The position numbers were made by a program, and so were the translations under genes. A stretch of DNA of 64,000 nt from Lindgomyces ingoldianus (taxonomy: Eukaryota > Ascomycota > Dothideomycetes > Pleosporales > Lindgomycetaceae), in NCBI RefSeq assembly GCF_010093535.1, contig NW_022985169.1, positions 780,044 through 844,043 of the forward strand, given 5' to 3'. A model generated the notes under the pieces. It had not been told where the DNA came from, made no database searches, and saw only the letters and a program-made list of their open reading frames with translations. This document shows positions 11,885 through 22,678 of this stretch, piece by piece; position 1 is the first letter of the stretch; every line of letters starts with the position of its first letter.

Positions 11885-12514
11885 GCTGCCAACTCTTCAA
11901 TACCCCATTCGTGGCCCAGGATACCGCACGCGTAAATGATAGCGCCATATCAAGACATCCTTCTATTCAGAGCTCATTTCTCCTGTACTACTAGAGAAAC
12001 TTTCGCAAGACCTGATTTATATTGAGCCTAGAACAACAAACGTAGGAGATCCTCCGGTCCTAAAGCGTAACCTTACTGCTGTAGAAAAAGGGCAGTAAGA
12101 AAACTCTTCAAAGACGTTTCCAACATCACCCCATTAGAAGAATTTCCGGTTGTTGCAACAAAGGAGCACTGGTCATCCCATGAAGGCCATGTAAGCTTCC
12201 CTTTGCATTAGTTTATAATAATTACAGGCGAAGCAGGGAATTGCTCGTATTTCGGTGAATTCTTTGAAAGGGAAAACAAGCAACTTCGGGGTATATTTTC
12301 AGATTTCATGTTTGAATAGAGCCTATCGATAACCAGTTGCCGCAACTCGGACCTATTGCACATCACTACATCGAAGTCAAGCTAGCATATAGTCTGGTGG
12401 AACTTCCGCTAGAATTGACAACTGGGCTCTTGTAAATATGCAGGAAATATATTTATGTTTACAGAAGGTACAAATAGATATAAAAAGATCCCCGGTTCCT
12501 AAATAAATGGCACC
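11885..12514. other. Convergent intergenic region
   Basis: Lies between the stop of the seven-helix gene (plus) and the stop of the PARP-fold gene (minus), so it should hold both 3' ends. No coding content, hairpin or repeat convincing enough to name. Confidence 0.4.
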
Positions 12515-15500
12515 CTATGCCTGTAGTCCCGACCTCAACTTTGCAAAACCCGTCATCATCGCAGGCTCGACATGACTGCGAATCGGAGGCCGAAATGTCT
12601 GTGGCAATAGAAACACATATCGCCCCAACAGGCGATTCTCATCTGTGACGACGTGAATGCTGCCATGCGTGCCTGGAGTTGCGGGCGCTAACTCACACCC
12701 CAGCATGACGTTCATATTCTTGAGCGTGCTATTGCGCCAGCTTTGTCCTGTGGTACCAGAGAAACCCCATGATGTTTGCATGTCGTTTCCACAGTAAATT
12801 CCTTCGCCGTAAGCAGCACCATTAAGCCTCAGATTTCCATTTCTAGCGATCCGAAGGCCGTCGATTAGGATAGGGAATAATCTCGAAGCGCGTGTACCAT
12901 GGAATACGACTGTACTTCCTCCGCCAGATGTGTAATGTGCATTAAATCCCTTTTCCCTTTCGTGATTGGAATTCACGATTAGGAATTGCTCAGTGTTTAC
13001 CCCGAGGCTGGGAACCTTGAACCCATCTGGAACGGACAGCATGAATCCCCTGAATCTCATACAAAGCCAAGATAGAAGGTCCTCCCTATTTTTACCATAA
13101 GTATCACTTCCCCGTATAGCTGTACGTAGATCGCTTGCCGTCTGTAGGCCGTCTAACATTGGCATGGAGTCAATAACGGCCTTGATACTCGGGAGCGCCA
13201 CGGGGCAGTAGGGAAGCAATTGCATCGACTGGGACTCTGATGAAGCTGCATAGATGGAGGTGAGGAGGAGGTCGATCGCTTTTGGGTTGATTAACATGTT
13301 ATGAAGTCGGACCTCCAATGGTGCAGCTCGGAGCACGAGAGAGCAATTTCGAGAACAAGCGGATGGCTTCCAGAGCCGAATACCCATGCCTTGCGTGCAT
13401 ACCAGACATGTGTCTGGCGCAGAAGAGACTAGACTTGCTACGCAAGAGTAGATAGCTGGAAGGCGAATTGGTGATGTTGACAGCATTTTATGGATGATTC
13501 GGCCCAGATGATATGTAAAAAGCGTTGGGCGAGTCGTGCATATCGCGCCGTTGGGCAACGTCGCGTCTTTGATGGCCCAAGGGCCATGTGTGTGTCCACC
13601 TTCTTCATTAGGTGAAAAGTGAATGCAAAAGGTTGGTCCATTGGCTCTAGTACCGCTTCTAATCGAGAGTCGAACAAGCAAAAGACGAGAATTTGGTGAT
13701 ATCCCTTTAGCAGCGCGTTGAACATCATTGAGCCCTGTAAGTGGGAACGAAATCTCGTACTCTTCCTCACCAATAGCCTCCACAGCATCTGCAATCTCTT
13801 CTGGGATATTTCCCTGCGTTGCACGACCAGGGCTGGTGTTTTCTATCTGAAGGCGCCTGAGGATGGCGGCAACCCGATTTGAATTGGACTGATGTAACTG
13901 CAAGCGCAATTTTTCCAGGCTCCTTGCTCGTTCCATCAATTCATTGTGGTCTGCCTCAAAGAGTTGTCTCAGCGTGTGTAGGGCTGAAGGTGGGAACGAG
14001 GTTGGCAACTGTAGCAGCTTCTCAAGGAAGGCCAAAGCGAGTCGGTCGGGAGAAGTAAGTTGACTACCTTCTCGAGTCCATATTTGAATGATGGCCTTAA
14101 GAATGCCTCCGGGCAATTTCTTGTCTCCCTTATTTTGGTACCGCGTGATTTGGCGTTTAAATATGTCCTGACCGAAAGCGGATGTCGTCTTGAGTGATTC
14201 TATGCAATCGCACAAGTCCAGGATATTATCTCCGTTTTGCGAGAGGAACGGTAACACTTGAGTATAGATAGAATGGGATGTATTGGCAGCTCCTAGAGCG
14301 TCTAGTAGTCCAATTATCTTGCGTGGAGAAGGCGGAAAGTATAACCACTTTGGATTCATCGTTTGGCCTCGGTTTCCGAAAAGCGTTTGAAGGGCATCTC
14401 TTCTTTGAGATAACGTCTCCCACCAGTCAAGCTGCTCCTGGGTCAGCCCTGCTCCAAATTGAGGAAGGCTTCCGCGAACTGACTCCACAAGTTTGGACAG
14501 GTTAGAGATCAGCTCTTCGAAGCCCGTCACCGGCATTGAATCGGCCATTTTCTGTAGGTAAGTCGGCCCTCGATCCTCGATGAGAGAAGCAAAGAGAAGA
14601 AGCCATGTTTCGTCCCGCATTTGATTGAATTTTCGCCGAATGGCTAAGTAGTTTGCCAGCCGCAAAACGCGTTGCTCCATTTCACCCATCATGATATGCT
14701 TCACTTCGCCTATAAATTGATCGTCCTCGCGCAGAATGACTAGAAGCCAGGACGTGTAAAGGGAGTAACGCACGGTTTTAACCTTCTCTAGAGCACGTGC
14801 TAGATCCTTTCTCGCTGTGTCGGGTGGATGTTTCCAGAACTTTATCTCGTTTTGTATAGCCGCCATAGTAATAGAATGGTCTAAAACCAATAGTCTTCCC
14901 CCCAATGCTGATGCTAAGTATGACTTGAACCGGCAATTTTCGATTGGAATCTGACTAGAGCTCTTTCTAATGCGTTCGAAAACAGCCATGAGAGTGTCGC
15001 GGGTAGGAAATTGCCGTAGCTTTGAGAGAAACTGACCAGATAAGGTCACGTGGACGAAAGGTGCCTTCAGAATAGCGTCTCCATAGCCGTGGATTAGCAT
15101 TCCCATATGTCTTCCCGATCCAGTTTCCAAAGATTTGTGGAAGGCTTCCTGCGCTTTCGACATCGTAGTTTCAACCCTGCCGAATGCTTGGATCAAAGGC
15201 GGCCGATCAAACCAGTGAGGGCCGAGGCTCTTCACGGCAGGCAACGCTTTTGTGAAACTGCTCAACCGCTGGCTCACAGTGACCCCATCTTGTGCCCCCT
15301 CTATAAGAATTCGGGCATTGAGGCAGCAAATATCGTCTCCAATTGCGATTGCATCCTTCACAAAGTCCGGGCCAAATTCATATTCTTCGAGGGTGTCATC
15401 CACACAGAGGCAGATGAATAGATCAATCGCATTTGTGCCCAAGCGCTGGCAACTGTAAAGGAGATCCAGAATACATTCAGCTTCTGTTGAGCTTAATCGA

Positions 15501-16492
15501 CAAGCTGGATTCTGGCGGTGTCCCAGATCGACCTTGGCAAGAGACGGCTTTTGCCATGTAATTGTATCTGGTCCTTCTAGGGTAAGGATATGAACAAGTT
15601 TTTGGCTCTGCTGTTCGCTGAAATTGCCTTGTTCGAACTGAGTAATGCGGGATATCTTTGGCTCCCACAAGCGGAGGTAATGCCAGCCAGGGAGAACTTC
15701 GTCCAGCATAGCACCGGCGTCCTGGTTATTAGGAAAGCTTTGAACGGACTTCAGCCAAGCTAGAGCTTTGATTGCGCTGAGGTAACGATGACTTTGGAGG
15801 AGATCTTGGACATGGCCTTGTATTCGAGAGCTGCAGTCTGTGTTCGTCAGAAGTTTTTGAACCATTGTAACTGGTGTCAACTCCCAAACATCCGTCGTTC
15901 CTATTTTCTCGATAACTTGGCGGAAATTCTGGAGATCTTCTAAAGGGGACCCATTTCCAGATGTCAACCAGCTTAAAGATTGAACAAAAGATATCGTATC
16001 GGGTGGCAGGAAGTCGGTATTGATCCGTTGAGCTAGGACTAGGAGCCTGATGTATCTCTGCACATTGTTTTGGAGGCAATAGGTAAAGTGTCTATGGGCT
16101 GCTGAAATAGAGAGCACATGGAGGCATGATGCCACGGCAATATCTCTCTGTGAATGATCGGCAAAGGCGTGCTCCCGGATCAAAAGATTCAATAGCGCAT
16201 CACACTCCGGGGATTGAAGGGCGACGCTTTCCTGTTGATAAAGGTAGTCGCGTGTGATGGTTTTAACCATTTCTAAAGAGGACAAGATGTCGAGGTTCTG
16301 GCCTGTGGCCAGATATTCGTGCAATGGGCGACATGCTTTGACTTCTCGATGCCAGTTCGCGCGATGAACTGAATCTGGCGCTCTCTGAGGTGGTGAAGAA
16401 TTTAAGTCCAGAACTTGAGCCGAAACTGTAACCGGAGGGACAGGAGTGTGCTTGGATCTTGAGTTGAAGAGCCGCGAAGGTGGCCACTTCAT
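12515..16492 (-). CDS. Large PARP-fold mono-ADP-ribosyltransferase candidate
   Basis: An intron-free frame of 1325 codons. The C-terminal ~135 residues carry a PARP catalytic fold: VVFHGTRASRL (nicotinamide-binding His near residue 1198), AAYGEGIYCG (Tyr near 1233), and a final strand block SIHVVTDENRLLGRYVFLL in which the classical catalytic Glu position is Ile (near 1279). An H-Y-I triad is typical of mono-ADP-ribosyltransferases or inactive members, not polymerases. Before it, C1029, C1032, C1046 and C1050 (CLVCTQ...CSRNC) recall the Cys cluster before the catalytic domain of PARP6/8-like proteins. The first ~900 residues are helical, with no domain I recognise. The target and location are unknown. 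The gene is divergent from the TPR-like gene across an 822-bp spacer. Confidence 0.8.
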   Translation of the reverse strand: MKWPPSRLFNSRSKHTPVPPVTVSAQVLDLNSSPPQRAPDSVHRANWHREVKACRPLHEYLATGQNLDILSSLEMVKTITRDYLYQQESVALQSPECDALLNLLIREHAFADHSQRDIAVASCLHVLSISAAHRHFTYCLQNNVQRYIRLLVLAQRINTDFLPPDTISFVQSLSWLTSGNGSPLEDLQNFRQVIEKIGTTDVWELTPVTMVQKLLTNTDCSSRIQGHVQDLLQSHRYLSAIKALAWLKSVQSFPNNQDAGAMLDEVLPGWHYLRLWEPKISRITQFEQGNFSEQQSQKLVHILTLEGPDTITWQKPSLAKVDLGHRQNPACRLSSTEAECILDLLYSCQRLGTNAIDLFICLCVDDTLEEYEFGPDFVKDAIAIGDDICCLNARILIEGAQDGVTVSQRLSSFTKALPAVKSLGPHWFDRPPLIQAFGRVETTMSKAQEAFHKSLETGSGRHMGMLIHGYGDAILKAPFVHVTLSGQFLSKLRQFPTRDTLMAVFERIRKSSSQIPIENCRFKSYLASALGGRLLVLDHSITMAAIQNEIKFWKHPPDTARKDLARALEKVKTVRYSLYTSWLLVILREDDQFIGEVKHIMMGEMEQRVLRLANYLAIRRKFNQMRDETWLLLFASLIEDRGPTYLQKMADSMPVTGFEELISNLSKLVESVRGSLPQFGAGLTQEQLDWWETLSQRRDALQTLFGNRGQTMNPKWLYFPPSPRKIIGLLDALGAANTSHSIYTQVLPFLSQNGDNILDLCDCIESLKTTSAFGQDIFKRQITRYQNKGDKKLPGGILKAIIQIWTREGSQLTSPDRLALAFLEKLLQLPTSFPPSALHTLRQLFEADHNELMERARSLEKLRLQLHQSNSNRVAAILRRLQIENTSPGRATQGNIPEEIADAVEAIGEEEYEISFPLTGLNDVQRAAKGISPNSRLLLVRLSIRSGTRANGPTFCIHFSPNEEGGHTHGPWAIKDATLPNGAICTTRPTLFTYHLGRIIHKMLSTSPIRLPAIYSCVASLVSSAPDTCLVCTQGMGIRLWKPSACSRNCSLVLRAAPLEVRLHNMLINPKAIDLLLTSIYAASSESQSMQLLPYCPVALPSIKAVIDSMPMLDGLQTASDLRTAIRGSDTYGKNREDLLSWLCMRFRGFMLSVPDGFKVPSLGVNTEQFLIVNSNHEREKGFNAHYTSGGGSTVVFHGTRASRLFPILIDGLRIARNGNLRLNGAAYGEGIYCGNDMQTSWGFSGTTGQSWRNSTLKNMNVMLGCELAPATPGTHGSIHVVTDENRLLGRYVFLLPQTFRPPIRSHVEPAMMTGFAKLRSGLQA

Positions 16493-17314
16493 AGTGTTTA
16501 CTGCTCCATGAAGCTTGTGAATTTACAGAAGTGGAGTTTCATAAGCACTGACGAGCTATTTTCCTGCGACATTCCTAAGATTCCCAAGACTCTCACATGA
16601 TACCAACCCACCCAGGCACTTGAAAGCAAGGAAAGTCACGTGCGTGCTCCAGCAAGGAGGGCTTATACGTAATTCTTTGGAGAAGTTAAAAAATGCAGAT
16701 ACGTGGCAAGGCAGATTTGAGAAGGTGAAGGCTGTAGGAAACGTTTGCGTGGGGAGAGATATCACGGAAACGACCGGAGCTTCTCCCTCCCAGGTTGTGA
16801 TGGAGATGCATGCCGGGTGGCAGTGTCAGAAGCGGAGGCGTAAATAGGAAACAAATTCAATGCGGAATGACAAAAGTGGAAACGCTCGTTGGGTGCGAAT
16901 GTAGAAGCGTGCTTTATAGCGGCATTTGATAGGCGAGCCTCAGCCCCGGCAGGGCTCACGACGAAACGTCATACACTGTGTCTGGCGAGACGATCGCCGG
17001 AATCTGCAAGTCGATACGACAACCAAACAGAGACTGCAAAATTCCAGTTGCCTTCTTCACCGGATTCGGTAATAGTTAGGGAGCATCGATGGATGGAATA
17101 GGCAGCATTCGGCGAGCAAGCCACATGATGTCCACCTGATGTTCCCTGCATCCATAGCGCCCTCTTAGCGCAGTATCGTATTTGAACACAAGCTCGACGT
17201 ATTTTACAGCGTCTAGCTTGGTCAGCCTGCACTGCTTGATGTCTTGGGTCTGCATGACCGTGAATGTTGGGGAGATGAAGCAGGGTTTCGGTCTTTGAGC
17301 CTTTATCGTCAATC
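16493..17314. promoter_or_regulatory. Divergent promoter between PARP-fold and TPR-like genes
   Basis: 822 bp separate two start codons facing away from each other. Both promoters must lie here, which makes shared control possible. Small frames in the region (16556-16959) show no recognisable content. No TATA box is obvious on either side. Confidence 0.4.
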
Positions 17315-18620
17315 ATGAGTTCCGAAACCCACGTCCTAGTCGATCTATACAACACCCTCGAAATCGATCCATCCAATATCAATGTCCACGAAAGGCTCCT
17401 CGAAGCATGGATCGACCTCGAAGCTAATGATATGGCGCTTGGCATTGCGACAAATCTTCTGCAACTCGACGCCTACAACGAACATGCGAAGAGATATCTA
17501 AAATCCAGATACAAAACTACAACCGATGAACCTCGTGCTCAAGCAAAACGTCTACCGGCACCTTCTTGCTACACCACTGAGCAATGGGCACTCATGGAGA
17601 AGGAACTCGAAGATGGATACACGTCGTTGAAGCAAGAAGCATCTATACTTTTCGAAGAACTAAATCCGATTGCAACGAGCACGCCCGAACAAGTTGAGAT
17701 GCTGAAGAACCTTAAGCTCATTGCAAGCGGTCGCGTGAGCAGTGCGGTGCCCCTTGCTGAGCCCATGTCCGCTCGTGAAGCAGCAAGAAATATCAGCGCG
17801 AATCAATCCAGGGCTCGGGAAATGCTGATCGAAGATTTCGAGATGTTGGCATATTGGATGAAGATTCAAACCCCGCCCCCGGACACAGACACGATACGCA
17901 GCAGACTAGTAAAGAGAAAGACGTTGATAGAGGCCGCCCTCCCTGTGTCAATGTCCGAGGCCATATCAGCCGCGTTTGTAACAGCGGAAAGAGAGCTCTT
18001 GCAAAAGAAATATGTCAACTCGACGACCATGATCACTCAAGAGCCCATCTCCAGCATTCCGAGAGAGAACTTTTTCGTGACCGAGGATAACTATGCATGG
18101 GACATAGAAGAGCTAGTTCAAGCGCTTTCTTCCAATTCGGGCGTAATGCGGAATCCACTCAGCAAGCACCTATTCTCTGAGTCTGATATTCAATCCATCC
18201 TCGCTCATCGCCTCGGACAGCCATTGCGGCCGATGCAAGAAGCACAACACCATATGCGCAAAGGGTTTCGCCCAGCAACTATTGACTGGATTGTGAAGCT
18301 TGGGCGTATTATGGTCCTAGACCAGAGCGATGACGCCGGACCAAGTCGTGATGCAATAGACGAGTTCCTAGCGTATGTAGCCACTTTACCTAAAACAGAG
18401 AGACGGGCCATCGATACCTTAAAGGTCCCTGCCAGCGATCGACATACGGGACAGGCGTACGATTATACAGTTGGCGAGTCTGTCAGGGATGCGAAAGCGA
18501 ATACTACATGTTTTCATAAGGTAAGCCTAATGCAAAATATTCGCTTGGAACTCACCTTTTGACAATCCTTAGGTCGGAGACTTTCTTTCACAAGCCGGCC
18601 CATACCTTCGAAAACAATGA
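17315..18620 (+). CDS. TPR-like helical protein with conserved C-terminal domain
   Basis: Exon 1 (17315-18520) and a short exon 2 (18573-18620) join in phase 0 across a 52-nt intron with GTAAGC donor and CTTAG acceptor, giving about 417 residues ending GPYLRKQ. The N-terminal ~65 residues look like one or two TPR-type helical pairs (LYNTLEIDPSNINVHERLLE, then ATNLLQLDAYNEHAKRYL). The middle is charged and helical. The C-terminal ~130 residues (NPLSKHLFSESDIQSILAH onward) look globular and conserved, with PLxxxxFSxxDIxxIL wording faintly like the start of a U-box, though the rest does not fit. Probably a soluble adaptor-type protein; no enzymatic residues are visible. Its divergent partner is the PARP-fold gene. 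Confidence 0.7.
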
Positions 18621-20779
18621 TAAGAATAAGAGAGAGGCAGGGACGAGATGCTGCTTCCTACAAGGCTAGGAATCTCATAGCAACGTTGGCTTACTGACAC
18701 CCGGGCTGACACCCCAGACATTAAGCAGCAGTCCTTCCTCCCAATCTATATAGAAGCAGCAATCAGACAACTCCATTCTTAAGGACTAAATTTCCCTGGT
18801 AGATATTTAGGTTAGGTTCAGGTCGTCTGTGAAACTCCGCTGGAGGACAGAAGTGATGTCGCAACTGCAGCTCTTATGGTGTCATCTATCCATGACCCCC
18901 GCAACATGTTCCCACCGACGTAGCCTTTTCGTTAGTGACAACTGCGCCAATTATTCCCTTGGTCTATGCATATCTCCAAGCCTTTGGCAGTGAATATATA
19001 AATACAGGAGCTGAAGTTAGTACTTTCAGCTGCTGCATGACCTCCAGCTCCGTGAATTGTTCCTCACTAGACCAGAAAGAGTCGTCCTCCTTAAGTTAAT
19101 GGTCAGGAGCAACAGCTCAGTAACGAGAGATCCAGCAACCCTCATCTTAGGCGTATTCACCATTGCAATTGCGCACCAACTTACACCGCTGAATGATAGC
19201 CACATTTCTTTGTACTTGTCAATCACCTTTCCACATTCTGGAGGTAGACTCGGGTTTCGAGGAATGCCTAAGGACATCAAACTTTGTTTCTAGGAGAACA
19301 TGTGCTTTGGAATGAAGACTAATGAGCTCACTCATAGAATTCCTACGATTTGTGATATTCTGAACAATTGCTTCAATTAATATCTTCTCGACGTTTGGTG
19401 CATTTTGATCCGTGCCGTTTTTATAGGGAGTGATGGCCGACGCAATTATTTCCACTACGGTCAGCGGAACACCGGAGAAGATTTGCACACGAAAGACAAC
19501 GAAATCAATCATCGAAGGCAGTCACGCCCGCATAATTCACATCTACCTAGGCTCATCCGCGATACTTGGCAGCAAATCCCCTTTCAGATAGAAGGGTTTC
19601 TCAAGAGTAAGTACTCTGTATCAATCATCACTTGCTGAAATCGACTAACATGGGCTCTGAACATTGAAAGCTCTATAACTTTAGGCCAAAAATTACCGAA
19701 GCTTTAAGGGGCATTTTCAGTATTCCAAGTTATATTTTAGTACATGCAATGCTAGGTACAATGTTATGAATGGAGTGGCGAAAGGGGATTCGGAATGGTC
19801 AGGAAACTCGCGCGAACATGACGCCGGCATTTTGATATCGGAAAGAGAGGAATGGTCCTAGTACGGTCCAAAAGATCTTTATTAGATTATTATTGTACTC
19901 CTAGATTAGACGGCTTAAGGCTACAGGTAAACCCACCGCGCTTCACTTACTCCTTCCGGATCATGTTGGTGGTACAGTCCGCTTCAGCAAAATGCTTACA
20001 TTCGAAAAGTGCAGATCTGATAGAGACTATTCATTGCGTGAAATAGATACCTATACCAAGCCACCAGCGTCAAACTTTCCATAGTTATCTGTGAAGCTTT
20101 TGGGGTAGGAGGATCACAGGAATCATGAGGGATTGGATTGATTGCTAAAGGAGGGTACCTAGAGGTCTATATATATTCAAGAAAAGGGGTAAGTCTTAGC
20201 AATAGGTGACTATTTTGTGAGGCATACATGACTACTGCAAAAATTATCTCTGTGAAAGGTTTAAGTAGTGGTATTCATTCACCAAGTACTGCATTTTTTG
20301 GAAAAAAGAATCATAGATAGTACCAAGTCGGGGCAGGAAGTCCATTGCCATGTCTCAGCGCTGTAGCTTCTCGAATCTAGCAAAATCCTAGATAAAGCTC
20401 TCAAGCCTCCGAAAACTCTCCCAAATTAGAGGTCTGCCAAGCTACCCTCGCTGGTTTATCGGCGAGTCCCCTTACTTCGACGCTATTACTAGTAGAGAAA
20501 TTTTCTCGTCTTCCGTATCTACAAGATCTCTGTTTAGGGAGTAACTGCAAAGCAATTAGCGGTGACTAACGCTATTAATTGAGAGTGGGGCGTTACGAAA
20601 GCTGCATGAGTAATCTGAGGTTGGCCCACGTGTCAGTTATTGGTCACCATGGGTTTTGGGGTACGATAAATATTGCTAACAAGGCGCTAGGTAATGTCAT
20701 AGGAACTGAGTTTGACGAGATATAGGGCCTTGATGAAATTTGCCTTCAAATTGATAGGCCTTTTTGACACACTGCCGAT
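18621..20779. other. Gene-poor stretch, decayed sequence
   Basis: More than 2 kb without a supportable gene. Frames on the minus strand at 19026-19280 and 19219-19512 overlap and have no recognisable motif; they could be exons of a lost gene. Base composition becomes more AT-rich towards 20.0 kb. No RNA gene or repeat was identified. Confidence 0.4.
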
Positions 20780-21340
20780 CACTCACGTGATTTGGAGATA
20801 CTCATTCACTGAGTCGAAGCATACCAGTGCACGAAGTGACAAAGCCCGCAGATTCAGCAATCAAACCCCATTTCACGTCTCATGAATTCTTAGAAATGCT
20901 CCAGGATATACTTCTTAATCTCTTGCTCCTCCTGTAGACCGACCTGTTCACTCTTATCCAAACTCTTAGGCTACAGCGCCTTCGACGTCCTTACAAGCTC
21001 TTCCACCTTGTTTATATCTTAGATAATCTTGTTGTTTTGCAATGAGTCTACCCTTCTCAGTGACGAAATCATCTCTTTTAGCGATAACCCTCTCGTTCTA
21101 GACGTTGACCTTCATGTTCTCAGCAATGGTCTTATTTGTCTCAGAAAATTCAGTAAAAAGGCATGCCTCGCTTTCCTCGAGTGTAGCCCAGATATCTTCC
21201 ACCAGAGTTGGTGTCGCCTTAGACATGGCGACGGGATCTTGTGTAAATTTGAGGAAGGCTATCAGCTGATCTTTTCCTTCAAAGTGTCTCTGGGCTATTT
21301 AGCAACCTACTTTAGATCAAGATTTCCGGAGCGAAGCTAA
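20780..21340 (-). pseudogene. Decayed coiled-coil gene remnant
   Basis: On the minus strand from about 21340 the translation reads as an acidic/basic helical protein (TPTLVEDIWATLEESEAC, then KTIAENMKVNV) but meets an in-frame TAG near 21100, and the coding character later moves to another frame (NKVEELVRTSKAL, then EEQEIKKYILEHF). Codon-like periodicity with scattered stops is what a decayed gene looks like. No family was recognised; similar coiled-coil remnants occur near 59.5 kb. The ends are approximate. Confidence 0.4.
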
Positions 21341-22678
21341 CGGAGGGAATGTGTGGCGAGGGTGGAGAAAGCGACTTATGAGGAAAGCTTCCAAAAGCTA
21401 GAAGTTCCAAACGGAGCTCTACAGCAGTGTAATTATTATAGTTCACTTTCCTATGATATACATGCGATGATTTTGGGCTATCAATGCCAAGCTCACGATG
21501 TAACGGCGAGAATTTCACCCGATGCTCTCTGAGCAATGGCTGGAAACTTCCTACCCTCACTACCTTGGAAAGATGGTTTGTATGTCGTAAACGCCGGTGT
21601 GGTTCTCTAATTACGGCACCCATTCTTCTCTCATAATCAAGCTTTATTCAAGTTGTAGGAGTAGCATATAGCAGGGTAGAACGTCCCCGAAGACTCCTAG
21701 AATACAAGATAGTAGGAAGCAAAATCAAGCCAAAATTAAAATAAGAGGGTATTCCTCACCAGGAGTAGCTTAGGTGGTTGTTGAAAACTAAAGCTGTGAC
21801 TGTTTGAACATAGCGACTGCTTCCGAAAACATGCAAAGTCCCATGATCATCAGAACATCGCAGCTCGGCATAACCAAGATAATGGCATCTAGATTATTTA
21901 CAAAAGATCCTCACGTCTATCCTGGATATAGGAGCATGTAGGTGGTACTATGTTCATTCGTCTTAGAATCGCTATCAGTCATTCACCGAGCGCCACTAGA
22001 AATGGCTCGAATTCAGATGCCAATCTACTACGATCCAAGGGCATGAGAACTCCAGGATGTGTAGAGGAGGGAATACGGGGCGAAGAGTTTAATAACGGAG
22101 ATAAGGCGTTATATCGCGCTTGATAATGGTGTGTGGTGACTGTATAATTGGCATTAGATCCTAGCTCCCTTTCCTGGATGCAACCTCCCGAAAACGGCCC
22201 ACATACGAGTGAAAATTGTGCAGAGACCCAGGCCAATGAATTATCAAGAGAAATCAATTCCATTGAAGGCTTTATGTGAAGACAGACGACCAAACAAGGT
22301 AACTAGTAGATATCATGGCGAACAAGCAAGCCTTAGGTATCCCGAATGCAGACCCACCACTTACATCTCATGCCCACCCTAGTGGACGCAGGTAGACCCA
22401 CTCAAAGTGGGAAGGGGCGTCCCGAAGTGGAGCCGATCCCCACTTTTCACCCCTCAACGTCACATTTTCCACTGAACCTTGTCTTGACAACATCAGTTTG
22501 CAGCACACTCCTAAATTCCTGATTCTCTGCTCCGGTTTACTCTCTACCCGTCGCAACCTGGCTGGCTGTTCCCTGCGCTGTTGTTGATGTGCCATGACGG
22601 ATTAACGGTTTCCACTACGCTAAGTGCTTTCCAAGCACTTGCTTCGAGACTCGCACAGAGCGGTATTCAGCCTAGAAG
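21341..22678. other. Intergenic upstream of the Zn2Cys6 gene
   Basis: No supportable gene. The last few hundred bases must include the promoter of the transcription factor starting at 22679. Short frames on the minus strand (21312-21623, 21979-22293, 22368-22595) lack any recognised motif. Confidence 0.4.

Noticed and set aside
16969..17445. 158-codon minus-strand frame overlapping the TPR-like gene start
   Set aside because: It is antisense to a well-supported coding exon and has no recognisable content.
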